A DNA stretch of 64,000 nt from Sthenelais limicola (GCA_942159475.1 OW804102.1:35842873-35906872), one strand, 5' to 3'. Counted from the first letter of the stretch, positions 24,301 to 33,601 are shown. A program made the numbers and translations. The notes: generated from the letters alone by a model not told the origin.

Positions 24301-26360
24301 GGATATAATTTCTTATCAACATTGAGCATGTGTCTAGGCCTCTAGTGACTGACATGAGGCTTGCACTAACGGTTACAGCCTTTTGGAAGTGTTCTAGCTA
24401 CATATAAACCAATATGATGCAGGTGTCTCCGGTGACTGAGGGGGACCTGGTAGTCATTTCACGTAATAAAGAAATGGTGAAGAAAGTCCAGGCCGAAAGT
24501 GGAGGATGGGCATCTGATATGTCTCAAGTAAGTAGCCTGGACATCAGTGCTTGCTGACTGGGTATCTGTCTTGCCCTCCTCCCTAGCCATCCCTCTCCCT
24601 TATATATATCTCTTGATCATCCCTCTAGCTCTCTCTCTTTCACTCCCTCTCTATTTTCATCTTTCTCACTCTTCCTTCCTGTCTCACACCTCTCACTCTC
24701 TCATCCCTGTCCTCCTCTCCTCCTGTCCTCCTCTCCTCCTGTCCCCTTCTGCCCATCCTACTCTACCTCACCCCCTCAAAGTGCCCTCCCATCCCCTCCC
24801 AATCTGCCACGCCCTTATGCCCTGTCTACACAGCTGTGAATTGGCGTGCAAATTGGCCCTTGTGGCAACTTGTGCAAGTTCACATTAATTCGCATACAAT
24901 TTTTAAACTAAACCGCACCTGTGTAGGGCCAGCTGCAACTACTTGCAGAATCCTATGACTAATTGCAGAGGCAAAAATTGCCCTCCACACTTGTGAATTC
25001 ATGTGTGATTTCAAGGTATGCCAGATCGCAGGTGAAAAAATCCAAATCGCAGGTGAAAAATCACAGCTCATGCGATTTCAAATGGAATCACACATACTTC
25101 TGCAAGCATTCGCACATGTGTAGGGTTAGCCTTGACAGTTTGCATACTTCTATTATGGTCCACGACTAATCACAGGAGGTCATGTGAAAATGAGAAATAC
25201 CTGAAATTCGCAGGTGATTACATGTATGTTTGAACAGGTGTATCTTCGCGAATTATTGATGAATCAAAGAGATTTTTTCACATAACATGTCCAGGCGTAT
25301 TGTCCAAGTATGTTAAGATCTTGTGATTATAAATTCATTTTTTCTACCTTTTTTCCCAATTCTCGCAAGTACACATCACAAAAATATTTTTGGTCTTAGA
25401 ACTCTCCCTCCATTTCCTTATAATTTGAAGTGATCCAAATCACACATCTGCAGGTAATCTAGAGCTGCGATTTCAGACAAGTTTGCAGCTGAAATCGCAC
25501 ATGTGTAGGGAGTAAAACTTAAATCGCAGAGCATCATTTCTGAAATCGCACAAGATCCCTGCCGATTCGCACAGGATTTCTACCATTTGCATAGGATTTC
25601 TAAGATTTCACATGTGAATGATCACAAGTGCCAAATTCGCCCCAGTTTTTTTATTCGCAGCTGTGTAGACGGGGCATTACCCTCTCCTGCCCTTCTCCAC
25701 CTCTCTCGCTCAACAGTTTTTGAGTCAGGGAATTAGGCCTTAGACCACACCAAGATTACACAATGGACCCATATCATTAAAATAGTGCCATGGAAAGACA
25801 ATTTGTATCCAGCATTATAATGGCTGAGTATGTGCGTATATAAACATAAAGTGGTTACTGCTTAATATAAGTATTGCTCTATATAATTATGTAGTAGACT
25901 AATGATTGATGACAAGGAAAGGGTTATGTTTCTCGGTAATGCCCTAGGCAAAGCTGAGTGCTATAAATAGTATCAATAATAGGGCCCTATTCCTGTCCTC
26001 AATGAAGATTTAGTATTTTCAAATAAAAAATCAAATCAAATCAATGTCAATCATTAATTTGTTTTGTCTATTTTGGAATGATTTCAAACCTCTCTAACCA
26101 GTGAACAAAGGATGGGCGAAGGTGAGGGGTGTAATTGCCATGATGTAATAAGATTATCATGAATATAAAAACTTTATTTTTGTTTCAAAAGTTCGAACAG
26201 TGAGACATCCTTGAAATGTATTTTATTCAATCTTACTTTCTAGTGCCTCGGGAGGAAGGGCAGAGTTGTAGCGGTTGTCAGTGAAAAGAGGATTGTGGTA
26301 GTATTCAGCAATGGCAAGAAATGGGTGTTCAATCCAAGAGCCCTCACTCATTCCGACTGA
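15398..26360 (+). CDS. Mind-bomb-like protein, MIB_HERC2-ZZ-MIB_HERC2(ZZ insert)-3x SH3-like, no ankyrin or RING
   Basis: Complete 12-exon frame, 588 aa: 15398-15683, 16608-16779, 17168-17274, 17651-17819, 18359-18459, 19926-20105, 20668-20810, 21189-21342, 23335-23459, 23998-24105, 24423-24527, 26244-26360. Residues about 30-95 are a MIB_HERC2 domain (GLRVVRGPDWDWDDQD to YDLRVID). Exon 2 is a ZZ finger (CSGC, CSVC, CTKC). Exon 3 opens a second MIB_HERC2 (GAKVVKGKDWRWGRQN), which exon 6 completes (VEVKWPDGTKNCYRLG, VDLKY). Exons 4-5 insert another ZZ finger and a tail between the halves. Exons 7-8, 9-10 and 11-12 each encode one mind-bomb SH3-like repeat (GDxVxI, GHGKW/VGW/GGW, GKTGKV), each cut by a phase-0 intron at the same place. 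Mind-bomb proteins bind Notch-ligand tails through these modules and ubiquitinate through the RING. This one stops after ALTHSD, so it may be a substrate-binding form that needs a RING partner. The ATG begins a long first exon with no in-frame alternative. Confidence 0.85.
17651..18459 (+). CDS. ZZ + tail exon cassette interrupting a MIB_HERC2 domain
   Basis: Two exons, 17651-17819 (169 bp, ZZ finger with CDSC, CMAC, CTDC, HQQH) and 18359-18459 (101 bp, tail containing RAEQRDPGSLLAGNL), total 270 bp, phase 1 at both outer borders. Removing them joins WRWGRQN directly to DATMSAKV and restores a contiguous MIB_HERC2 domain with no frame change. Both exons have their closest relatives in the upstream gene (ZZ exons; tail exon 10989-11077, QAEQRDPGSLAAGNL). 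The cassette is therefore either an alternative exon pair or a duplicated module captured from the neighbour. Confidence 0.75.
18563..18598. repeat. Two tandem copies of an 18-bp near-palindrome
   Basis: The unit cagatggcccctatctg, itself nearly palindromic, occurs twice in a row in the intron after exon 5. The rest of this 1.47-kb intron (18460-19925) shows no exon or bounded element. Confidence 0.6.
22214..23239. mobile_element. 1026-bp non-autonomous DNA element with inverted G/C-rich subterminal arrays and 8-bp target duplication
   Basis: The element is flanked by TATTGGAT at 22206-22213 and 23240-23247. The left end carries about 130 bp of cccccgccaacattct-like repeats. The right end carries the same array inverted (ggcggggagaatgtcggcgg), ending ttggcgggggaatgacctag. 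Outer termini pair imperfectly (ggtgtccggtgtttccccc against ggttctaggtcattccccc). The middle is AT-rich with no transposase. An 8-bp duplication is typical of hAT-like elements, but the termini are not diagnostic. It lies inside the intron between exons 8 and 9 of the second mind-bomb-like gene. Confidence 0.8.
24555..24810. repeat. Polypyrimidine low-complexity tract
   Basis: About 250 bp that are almost entirely C and T on this strand (ctctctcttt, cctcctctcctcctgtcc). It lies in the last intron of the second mind-bomb-like gene, directly before the TTA-flanked element. Open frames through it are low complexity only. Confidence 0.75.
24818..25676. mobile_element. 859-bp TTA-flanked inverted-repeat element (Harbinger-like MITE)
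   Basis: Termini tgccctgtctacacagctgt and acagctgcgaa/ctgtgtagacggggca pair as inverted repeats of about 24 bp. TTA flanks both sides (24815-24817 and 25677-25679), as in PIF/Harbinger elements. The interior repeats motifs such as aatcgca, cacatgtgtaggg and gatttca in both orientations, so much of it can fold back. There is no coding capacity. It sits in the last intron of the mind-bomb-like gene. Confidence 0.75.
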
Positions 26361-26437
26361 TGATGCAGCCAGGAGCTCAATATATGCGCCATAAAAGAGT
26401 ATGTGTAATTTTACACCCATGATCATAGAGATTATTA

Positions 26438-26443
26438 AATAAA
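26438..26443 (+). terminator. Polyadenylation signal of the second mind-bomb-like gene
   Basis: AATAAA 78 nt after the TGA at 26358-26360, followed by T-rich sequence. Position and context fit the 3' end of this gene and support the call that the reading frame ends without ankyrin or RING exons. Confidence 0.6.
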
Positions 26444-26524
26444 GTTTAACTTTACTTTTTAGAATATCAAAATCTATATTAGAGTCACTACTAATGACTT
26501 CATTCTACATGATAATGATTAATT

Positions 26525-26759
26525 GGGTCAGATTTTCAGAAAATGTACAATTGGCAGCTGTACACATTTAATAAATTCTACAAAATTAGGCTGCAATTTG
26601 GTCAATACTAGGTAAATCCGAGTATATTCGGCATAGCATTGATTCTAGCAATCTGTTTGGTTAGGTTGAACTGTATTTTGAACTTAATTTTCGTCTGAAA
26701 TTTGGGTGATTTGAAAAGATTGGCGAAGTTGAATTGTACATTTTCTGAAAATCTGACCC
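26525..26759 (+). mobile_element. Family A 235-bp miniature element, copy 2
   Basis: Same length and orientation as 13375-13609, and about 90% identical by eye. Bounded by AATT at 26521-26524 and 26760-26763. Lies just beyond the 3' end of the second mind-bomb-like gene. Confidence 0.85.
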
Positions 26760-27092
26760 AATTGGTGGTAATGGTAAAATTACTTGTAATTCACAGCAAG
26801 CATAAAAGCAAACTGGTATTTGAATGCAACCAATAAGGTGTTATGTAACTCTCTCGAACGCCGAGCTCTACACACAAGTCCCACTCACTCTGACTTTGAT
26901 TCCATTCGGTAAAGACTCCCTGTAGCTTGATGTGCCATATTGATATCTATAGGTAGAGGGACCTGTTACTACTCTATCCACATTGATATAAACTGAGAGA
27001 CCTGGTACTAGTCCAAGCGTGGAGCAGTCTTGATCTAAATTTTAGTCTTCCTTATACCAAAAGTACACCCAGAGACCTTTTCTATCATGTTT

Positions 27093-27562
27093 TGGAAAAA
27101 AAATAGTAGGTGTGTTTCCGATTTATATAGCTGAAAAGTGGGTAGTGAGGATGATAACTTTTTCATTTGTTATTTAGAAACCCACCTTCTAGGAACTGAA
27201 ACATCCTCTTTTTCGTTGTATGTTTTTTTTCAAATGTAGAGGGGGAGTGACTACAAACTGGTTTGTCACACTTTGGTTCTATGTGACACAACCGTAGTTT
27301 TTAAAGAGAAATGTAGCTTTTATATATTTTTGTTAGGAAGACTTGTATTCCTGCTTTAATTGTTTGTTGGGGCCACAGAACTTCCTGCTTTAATTGTTTG
27401 TTAGGGTCACAGAACTCCAGGGAGAGTTCTGTAGTTGGGGCAAACGAAATCCAAACAACAATTAGACAAGGTAGCAAAAACTTTAGGGGCAGTAACTTTT
27501 TCTAGGTAGTGTGTGTGTGTGGGGGGGGGGGGGGAGGGGAGTAAATTGGAAACACATCCACT
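27093..27562. mobile_element. Fold-back element, family B, copy 2
   Basis: The left end gaaaaaaaatagtaggtgtg followed by tttccgatttat matches the arm at 636-672. The right end about 27541-27560 (aaattggaaacacatccac) is its imperfect reverse complement. The interior contains two tandem copies of cttcctgctttaattgtttg near 27350 and 27380. Confidence 0.5.
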
Positions 27563-28713
27563 TTGTTTCTTTCTAAATCTGAGAGACTGTCACAATTATT
27601 AAAGCAATCACCAATCAAGCAATCAAATACAAGAAGAAACACATGAATACTAAAAGTTCTGTCTGGTGCCTAATAGCTGAACTTGATCATGAAATACATT
27701 TTTCTAAATGAAGTGAATTGTAAATCGATCCAATCACATGAGAGAAATTGATTGATTTTTTAATATTAACTGGTTGCCATACTGTAAATAAATCGATTGA
27801 TAAATCGATCAATTCAAAGCTATAGTTACACCCCATATTAATCACCCCAAGCCAGTGACTAATTTCAATTTGTTCCTTGTTTTCAGAATGATGGCGAACT
27901 ATGAGGTGACATTTCTGACACCATAAAGAAGAATTGCCATCAATTACGAGAATGAATTTGACAAAATTTATTTGAAATGTCAAGCAATAATGCCTAATTA
28001 TGATTAAACTTGTGGCTAATATCTCCATGTTATGCAGCATGTGTAATGACATATTATATATAAGTTGGCTAGCCTGGACTTTATTCTACATGATAGTGAT
28101 TAATTATATATTAATTATTTTATTAATTATGTATTAACTATTGCTTATCAAAAAGAATTAATTGCAGATGGTGGTGGAGGAGGTTGACTTTTGGCTTAAA
28201 CAAAACAAATAAAGTAAAGAAAAAAAGGTTCATCCATCATTAATCATCAAGTAAACATTTACTATTAGTTAACCAAACTAATGAATTATGAAATAAATAT
28301 TACATGCAAGCGCCAACGTATGGCTGGTAGCTGGGTACATTTGTAAGTTGTTGTTTCAAAATGCAAAGTTGGAGGATTATGGCTGAAAAATGCCATATTT
28401 TCTGCCTTGCCTTAAAAGTCTCTATGTTACCAAAATAACTTGTGCTTATAAATATGGGAGATCTCGAGAATTCCTTCTATGTTTGAGGGGCACATATTGT
28501 GAGGTCTGGATAAGCGTGAATCAGGTATAAAAGTATGTACACAATAGTTTATAGACACAGAACCGCATTTGATATATTATTGCACTCCTCTGAATGTTTT
28601 GCAGAATTCTGTTTGAGATAAATTAACTTAAGTAATAGCCGTTAAGTAATGCCCATCCGTGCCCATTTGATTATGTCTTGCTTCTTACTGTTCAAAGTGT
28701 TATATATCTTGTA

Positions 28714-28766
28714 TTTCTTCTCAATTTACATTAGACAAATTTTGTCTAATGTAAATTGAGAAGAAA
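28714..28766. repeat. 53-bp near-perfect palindrome (26-bp arms, 1-nt spacer)
   Basis: Left arm 28714-28739 (starting tttcttctcaatttacatta) and right arm 28741-28766 are exact reverse complements around a single T. In RNA it would form a very stable hairpin, in DNA a cruciform. It is not inside any recognised element or gene. Confidence 0.9.
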
Positions 28767-29204
28767 CTGTTAAATCTTTAAATCTCCAATGAAATTTAAT
28801 GTACTGAACAACATCATGTTTATAATATTGTCTATCTTTCTAAAATTTATGTTTGTATGATTGAAACTTATCACAGAATGTGAAATATCTACGAAATAAA
28901 ATTTGTTAAAAAGATATTTATAACCCTGCAGAATGTAAGAGTTATAAAATTGGGTGGTGGGTGGGAACCACAATTTACTGAGATAGGTGTATCTAAGCAT
29001 GAGGTACAGTGAAGTGACAAGAGTTCCTATATTTCGGTGGAGCGCAAGGTGGCGCTTCATCCAATGCCATACAATCACCTGGGCCCTGTTGCATAAGCTA
29101 AGGAAGGAATTTTTTTGTAGGAATTCCTACATTTTTTCCCCTTTACTTCGGTGGGAAATTCCTACAGTAAAAAGCATTGAGTGTATGGGCTATTCCTTCC
29201 CTGG

Positions 29205-29391
29205 TGTGATATTATGTTAGAATATTGATATAAATGACAGAAGTAACCTGGATCTTCGTACGACCGGAAGCTAAGGTCACATGTCAGCATTGTACGCCAG
29301 ATCACATGATCTAGTCGCTAGGAGCGGCAAATTTGACTGTGGGGCTGCAGAAATACCTATAGCAGCAAAGAGGACGCATGGAAATTTTTTG
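29205..29391 (+). repeat. DIRS-like element, repeat A1
   Basis: Identical by eye to A2 at 33281-33467 (both begin tgtgatattatgttagaata). As the 5' terminal repeat it likely contains the promoter. It ends 42 bp before the gag start codon. Confidence 0.9.
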
Positions 29392-29433
29392 AATTGAAAT
29401 CGTCGGAGTTGCTAAGAAAAAAATCGATAGTTA

Positions 29434-30573
29434 ATGTCGCTCAGAGACTTCATTAAGTGTAAGATCTGTGGTTTTACCCACAAAAGATCTTCCTGTGGTG
29501 CTTTGCTGGTGAAACAACGTAGTTCTAGAAAGACGAAACCTAGCCTCGAACGTAAGGCTTTGGCGCTAGCTTCAGTTTTACCTACCTACATATCAGACGA
29601 GGAAGACGAAATGGCGGCTGCTCGTGCACTTCAAGATACTCTGAACCTCAAGGTTGAAGACATTCCGGATCGTGGGTCAGACGATTATCAAGCTGCTTTA
29701 GATCAGGCGATCAAAAAGCAGAAAGAAGCCCTGGAAAAGGCGGAGGCCAAGAAGGCAGCGGAGGCTTCTGTAAAACGGGCAGAAGACGAACTTCTGTCGA
29801 TCTGTGCTCGTTTAGCGGAGGTAATGAAGACACCGGCTCCCGAGATCCTTCAACCGCCTCAGCAACAAGGCCTGCCGGCGACTAATGTGTTGTTCTCCGG
29901 TCGTCGTCATCCTTCGCCTCCGAGGGTTTCTCAACAATCACAGGGAGCTGTTGGCGGCCATGTATTAGGTGGGTTTCGTGGAGACTTGCTTAAGCTTAGA
30001 CCAGAATATTATATACTGCCTAAGAAACCGATCGAACGTTTGTCGGTAAGAGAACTATTGTATGGCTGCACTAAAGTTGCTCTGTTTTTGGTCGAATCGG
30101 GCATCGATGTCGAGGGTTATATGTCTCATTTGGCTTTCCTTGCTTATAAAGCCTCCAAGAAACAATATGTTCGTCTGGCACTGTTGCTTCACGAGCAAGG
30201 GGTGACCAACATGGTCGTTGAAAGTAGACATTATGACTGGTTCGCTCGTGAGCCCGAACTAGAAGGCCAATTCTTTGCTCCCGAATACTCTAAAGTTTTT
30301 CAGAAAATGCAAGCCGGAAGTAGGCGCCATGTTGTTTCCAACAGCAGTGTACCAGCAAATGATGGACCCAAGCACCCATTGTACGATTATAACAGCTGGC
30401 CGAAGGGGATTTGCTGGTGCTGGAATATGGGAAGGGACTGCAAATTTTCTCCGTGTTATATGAAACACATTTGCGGTCTTTGTCAGAAAGAGCATACGGC
30501 GGAATCCTGTTACTACGGTTCCTTAAAGAAGAAAGCCGAACCTGCGACACCGGAAGCGGAACCTAAGGCATAG
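29434..30573 (+). CDS. Gag-like protein of the DIRS-like element
   Basis: 379 aa, nucleic-acid-binding structural protein of the retroelement. It has a CCHC knuckle at each end: CKICGFTHKRSSC at residues about 9-21 and CGLCQKEHTAESC near residue 350, the latter preceded by a Cys-rich CWCWNMGRDC segment typical of DIRS/Ngaro gag proteins. Residues about 85-125 are a charged, Ala/Lys/Glu-rich predicted coiled coil. The frame ends at TAG (30571-30573), and the next ORF continues in the same frame directly after it. Confidence 0.85.
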   Translation: MSLRDFIKCKICGFTHKRSSCGALLVKQRSSRKTKPSLERKALALASVLPTYISDEEDEMAAARALQDTLNLKVEDIPDRGSDDYQAALDQAIKKQKEALEKAEAKKAAEASVKRAEDELLSICARLAEVMKTPAPEILQPPQQQGLPATNVLFSGRRHPSPPRVSQQSQGAVGGHVLGGFRGDLLKLRPEYYILPKKPIERLSVRELLYGCTKVALFLVESGIDVEGYMSHLAFLAYKASKKQYVRLALLLHEQGVTNMVVESRHYDWFAREPELEGQFFAPEYSKVFQKMQAGSRRHVVSNSSVPANDGPKHPLYDYNSWPKGICWCWNMGRDCKFSPCYMKHICGLCQKEHTAESCYYGSLKKKAEPATPEAEPKA

Positions 30574-32196
30574 CAAGATGGCGGACAGAGTGAGTTGTGT
30601 GTGGGTTTGCTAGATTGTGACATTGCCAATTCCATTGTTTACGAGCCTGATTTTGCTAAATTGTGTTCCAAAGCTGAATTGATTGGTCCGAATGCATATT
30701 TAGCTAATGTTAAAAATCAAATGAATCCTTCGGCTTGGTGTAACTTCTTGAAATGCAACGGAAACCCTGACCCAGACGCTCACTTTGTCCTCGATGGAGT
30801 GACCAACGGGTTCTGTGTAGTAGACCCGACAGATGTGATCTTGCCTTACCAGTGTGCTAATTATTCCTCATGTTTTAGAAAGGACACTCAGGAAGAATTG
30901 AATAAAGTAATATCAAAGGAATTGTTGGCCGGTAAATTGTCTGTTGTGGAAAATCAACCTAAATGTGTGCATGCGATGGGGGCTATATTGAAGAAAGACG
31001 GATCAGTCAGACCAATCACAGACTGCAGCAGACCTGAGCATCTATCTGTCAACAGTCATACCTCCAAAGTATTTTCGTCCTTTTCTTTCATAAAGCTGGA
31101 TGATATCCTCCCTTTTATACACCAAGGGGTCTTCATGGCCAGTATAGACCTGAAGGCTGCTTACAGATCACTTATGATAAGGCCTGAGCAACGTACATAT
31201 TTTGGTCTGTCATGGGAGGGCTCCTTCTTGGAGGATAACTTTTTATGCTTTGGCACCCGCACAGCACCATTTGTTTTCTCTAGAGTAACCGATTGTGTCA
31301 CCCGAATTATGAACAGTAGAGGCCACCAAGTATTTAGTTATCTAGATGATTTTCTTATTTTGGGCGAGTCTTACGAGAAATGTGCTTCTTCCCAACTTGA
31401 GTTAATCAGGGTATTGAGATCTTTGGGGTTCTACATCGCCTGGCCTAAAGTCACTTCGCCTGCCAACAAATGTGTTTACCTAGGTCTACAGATAGAGTCA
31501 GATAACATGAGAATTCGATTACCACCCAAGAAAATCGCGGGCACTATTGAAAATCTGAACTTTTTTCAAGGGAAAAAGAGGGCGACTAGAAATCAAGTTA
31601 GGAAGTTATTGGGTGTATTGGTCCATTGCAGCAAAGCTGTCAGAGGGGGCTCACAATATCTTCTTCCCTTGTGTATGTTTCTCAGGAAAGCAGTTGACAA
31701 TAAAAGATACAGGATCAGCACATACCTGAGGGCTTTGATGGAATGGTGGATTCACAACTGTAGTAAGATGAATGGTGTTCCTATTCTGACAGATGCGTAC
31801 CTGCAAGATGATGTCTTGGTATCCTCCTGGGTGGGAAATGCATTCGGCTGTGGCCTCGGGGATCTTCGTGTAGAAGGTTTCCTTTTCGAAACTCAGGAAG
31901 ATAATATCCATGTTAATAATTCTCCAAGTGGGTGTCTTGTAGGGGCTCCAGTGTGCTGTGGGAATAAACCTTCAGTAAGAGAATTAATTTCCACCTGGGT
32001 GTTCGTGAACAGTCATCTTGAGTTTCTACAGGAGAAGAATGTGATTATCGTCCTTAAATATGCCGCTACCTGGAGGTGGCTAATGTCGTCTCAACCCCCT
32101 TGTCATCATGTTCAGAGCCTGATTCTCGACCTGTTCTGGTGGAGATTTGTATACTCGTTGAATTTCGTGCCTATGTTATTCTTACAGGATCCTTGA
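30574..32196 (+). CDS. Reverse transcriptase (with degenerate RNase H region) of the DIRS-like element
   Basis: The frame runs from the gag TAG to a TGA at 32194-32196, with no ATG near its start. RT motifs in order: KKDGSVRPITDCSRPEH, FMASIDLKAAYRS, FGTRTAPFVFSRV and the catalytic box YLDD at about 31340. An RNase H-like region follows (ILTDAY, then VLKYAATWRW), but the usual DxN acid residues are not evident where expected. It makes cDNA from element RNA. Being in frame with gag behind one UAG, it is likely expressed by stop-codon read-through. Its stop overlaps the recombinase start (TGATG). Confidence 0.88.
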   Translation, partial: QDGGQSELCVGLLDCDIANSIVYEPDFAKLCSKAELIGPNAYLANVKNQMNPSAWCNFLKCNGNPDPDAHFVLDGVTNGFCVVDPTDVILPYQCANYSSCFRKDTQEELNKVISKELLAGKLSVVENQPKCVHAMGAILKKDGSVRPITDCSRPEHLSVNSHTSKVFSSFSFIKLDDILPFIHQGVFMASIDLKAAYRSLMIRPEQRTYFGLSWEGSFLEDNFLCFGTRTAPFVFSRVTDCVTRIMNSRGHQVFSYLDDFLILGESYEKCASSQLELIRVLRSLGFYIAWPKVTSPANKCVYLGLQIESDNMRIRLPPKKIAGTIENLNFFQGKKRATRNQVRKLLGVLVHCSKAVRGGSQYLLPLCMFLRKAVDNKRYRISTYLRALMEWWIHNCSKMNGVPILTDAYLQDDVLVSSWVGNAFGCGLGDLRVEGFLFETQEDNIHVNNSPSGCLVGAPVCCGNKPSVRELISTWVFVNSHLEFLQEKNVIIVLKYAATWRWLMSSQPPCHHVQSLILDLFWWRFVYSLNFVPMLFLQDP

Positions 32197-33128
32197 TGGC
32201 TCGTGCGGAAGATCTGAAATTGGAAGCCTTGGCACCAAGTACGAGGAGAACGAGAGCTGGACAGTGGAATAGATACTACTCATTTTGCCAACAACATAAT
32301 GTCCAGCCATTACCAGTACAGGTGAATGTAGTGGGGGCCTTGATAGTTAGTGTCATGGATTCGCTAGCTTATTCGACTATTAACAATCTTGTGTCAGCCA
32401 TTAATTTCCTTTCAAAGCTACACGATGGTCCCGACATTAGAGAGGATTTCGGCTTGTCATTAATTATGTCTGGGGTTAAGAGGAAACTGGGAAACAAAAT
32501 ACAGCAAAAGGATCCCTTACTACCAGCGGATCTAGTTAAAATCTCTCGGCAGGTTGATTTCAACTCGGATGAAGAGTTCGTAATTTGGCTTGGCATATTA
32601 GTCCTTTTCAGGACCTTGCTAAGAAAGTCACATATTTTCCTATCTGCAGGAGTAGACAATCCTCACATTCTTCAAAGATCTGCGTTACAACGATATTCTT
32701 GGGGCATTGCTATACAGGTCGATTCTGCGAAAACAAATCAATACAAAGAGAGGTCGATATCTTGCCCCTTAGTTGCTACCAGTTCATCCTTGTGTGTGGT
32801 AAGCCTTTTGGAAGAATATTTTCAACGGTTTCCAGGCCCTAGGACATGGCCTCTAGTGTGTGACAAGTTTGGAGTTTCTCCTCCTTATAGCAAGGCTCTG
32901 ATGTGCTTAAAAAAGTGGGCGAATTCTGCTCGTCTTGATAAAAATATTGGTATGCACAGCTTGAGAAGAGGTTCAGCAACCTTCATGCACATAAATGGAG
33001 TCCCTCTTTCCGACATCAAAGCTGCAGGGGACTGGGCATCGTTGGCGGTGTTGGACTATTTGACCACTTCGTTGGAATACAAGGTTTCGGTCGAACAACA
33101 GATGGCTACAGCCTTAATGAGGCTGTGA
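32196..33128 (+). CDS. Tyrosine recombinase of the DIRS-like element
   Basis: 310 aa from the ATG that overlaps the RT stop (TGATG), suggesting coupled reinitiation. Phage-integrase-type domains: an N-terminal SAM-like part (STRRTRAGQWNRYYSFC), then the catalytic part with Arg in LFRTLLRKSH, HSLRRG (HxxR), GDW and the nucleophile Tyr in LDYL. It would insert the circular DNA copy at new sites. All four catalytic positions are present, so the enzyme looks intact. The same frame is open upstream from 32076, overlapping RT. Confidence 0.88.
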   Translation: MARAEDLKLEALAPSTRRTRAGQWNRYYSFCQQHNVQPLPVQVNVVGALIVSVMDSLAYSTINNLVSAINFLSKLHDGPDIREDFGLSLIMSGVKRKLGNKIQQKDPLLPADLVKISRQVDFNSDEEFVIWLGILVLFRTLLRKSHIFLSAGVDNPHILQRSALQRYSWGIAIQVDSAKTNQYKERSISCPLVATSSSLCVVSLLEEYFQRFPGPRTWPLVCDKFGVSPPYSKALMCLKKWANSARLDKNIGMHSLRRGSATFMHINGVPLSDIKAAGDWASLAVLDYLTTSLEYKVSVEQQMATALMRL

Positions 33129-33171
33129 TCGACCACGCCCACTCGTCGCTAACCAATGTTTTTCCTGGGCT

Positions 33172-33279
33172 GGGCATTCAGCTCCGAGCCGGTCCAGCAA
33201 CTCCCTCTACTCCTGTGTTGTCTCCTTTCTTCTTAACTGTAAAGTCTCAGATAACCTGACTTGGCGAATGGTGATTTAT
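33172..33279 (+). repeat. DIRS-like element, repeat B1
   Basis: 108 bp beginning gggcattcagctccgagccg, repeated exactly as B2 at 33494-33601. It lies 43 bp after the recombinase stop and one base before A2, giving the B-A junction expected for split direct repeats. Confidence 0.9.
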
Positions 33280-33280
33280 G

Positions 33281-33601
33281 TGTGATATTATGTTAGAATA
33301 TTGATATAAATGACAGAAGTAACCTGGATCTTCGTACGACCGGAAGCTAAGGTCACATGTCAGCATTGTACGCCAGATCACATGATCTAGTCGCTAGGAG
33401 CGGCAAATTTGACTGTGGGGCTGCAGAAATACCTATAGCAGCAAAGAGGACGCATGGAAATTTTTTGTTTTTTTTGTTTTGTCAGAAATAAAGGGGCATT
33501 CAGCTCCGAGCCGGTCCAGCAACTCCCTCTACTCCTGTGTTGTCTCCTTTCTTCTTAACTGTAAAGTCTCAGATAACCTGACTTGGCGAATGGTGATTTA
33601 T
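33281..33601 (+). repeat. DIRS-like element, repeats A2 and B2
   Basis: A2 (33281-33467) and B2 (33494-33601) are separated by a T-rich 26-bp spacer (ttttgttttgtcagaaataa), which may supply the transcript end. Their order relative to A1 and B1 is what allows template switching to a circular product in this class. Confidence 0.9.

Larger units (their letters stand above)
26800..29074. other. Gene-free spacer
   Basis: AT-rich with a family B fold-back copy at 27093-27562, a G run at 27521-27535, the perfect hairpin at 28714-28766 and scattered simple sequence. No exon of a recognisable protein was found on either strand. Confidence 0.5.
29205..33601 (+). mobile_element. DIRS-like (PAT/Ngaro-type) tyrosine-recombinase retrotransposon, full length
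   Basis: Order A1-gag-RT-YR-B1-A2-B2. A1 (29205-29391) and A2 (33281-33467) are the same 187 bp; B1 (33172-33279) and B2 (33494-33601) are the same 108 bp. These split direct repeats, with a tyrosine recombinase in place of a DDE integrase, define PAT/Ngaro-type DIRS elements, which integrate through a circular DNA intermediate without target duplication. Repeats that look identical and three long open frames imply recent insertion. It lies in the spacer between the second mind-bomb-like gene and TBCEL and interrupts older repetitive DNA: attccttccc occurs on both sides at 29192-29201 and 33606-33615. Confidence 0.93.

Noticed and set aside
24547..24888. 113-codon frame rich in Leu, Ser and Pro
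   Set aside because: It translates a polypyrimidine tract and runs into a transposable element.
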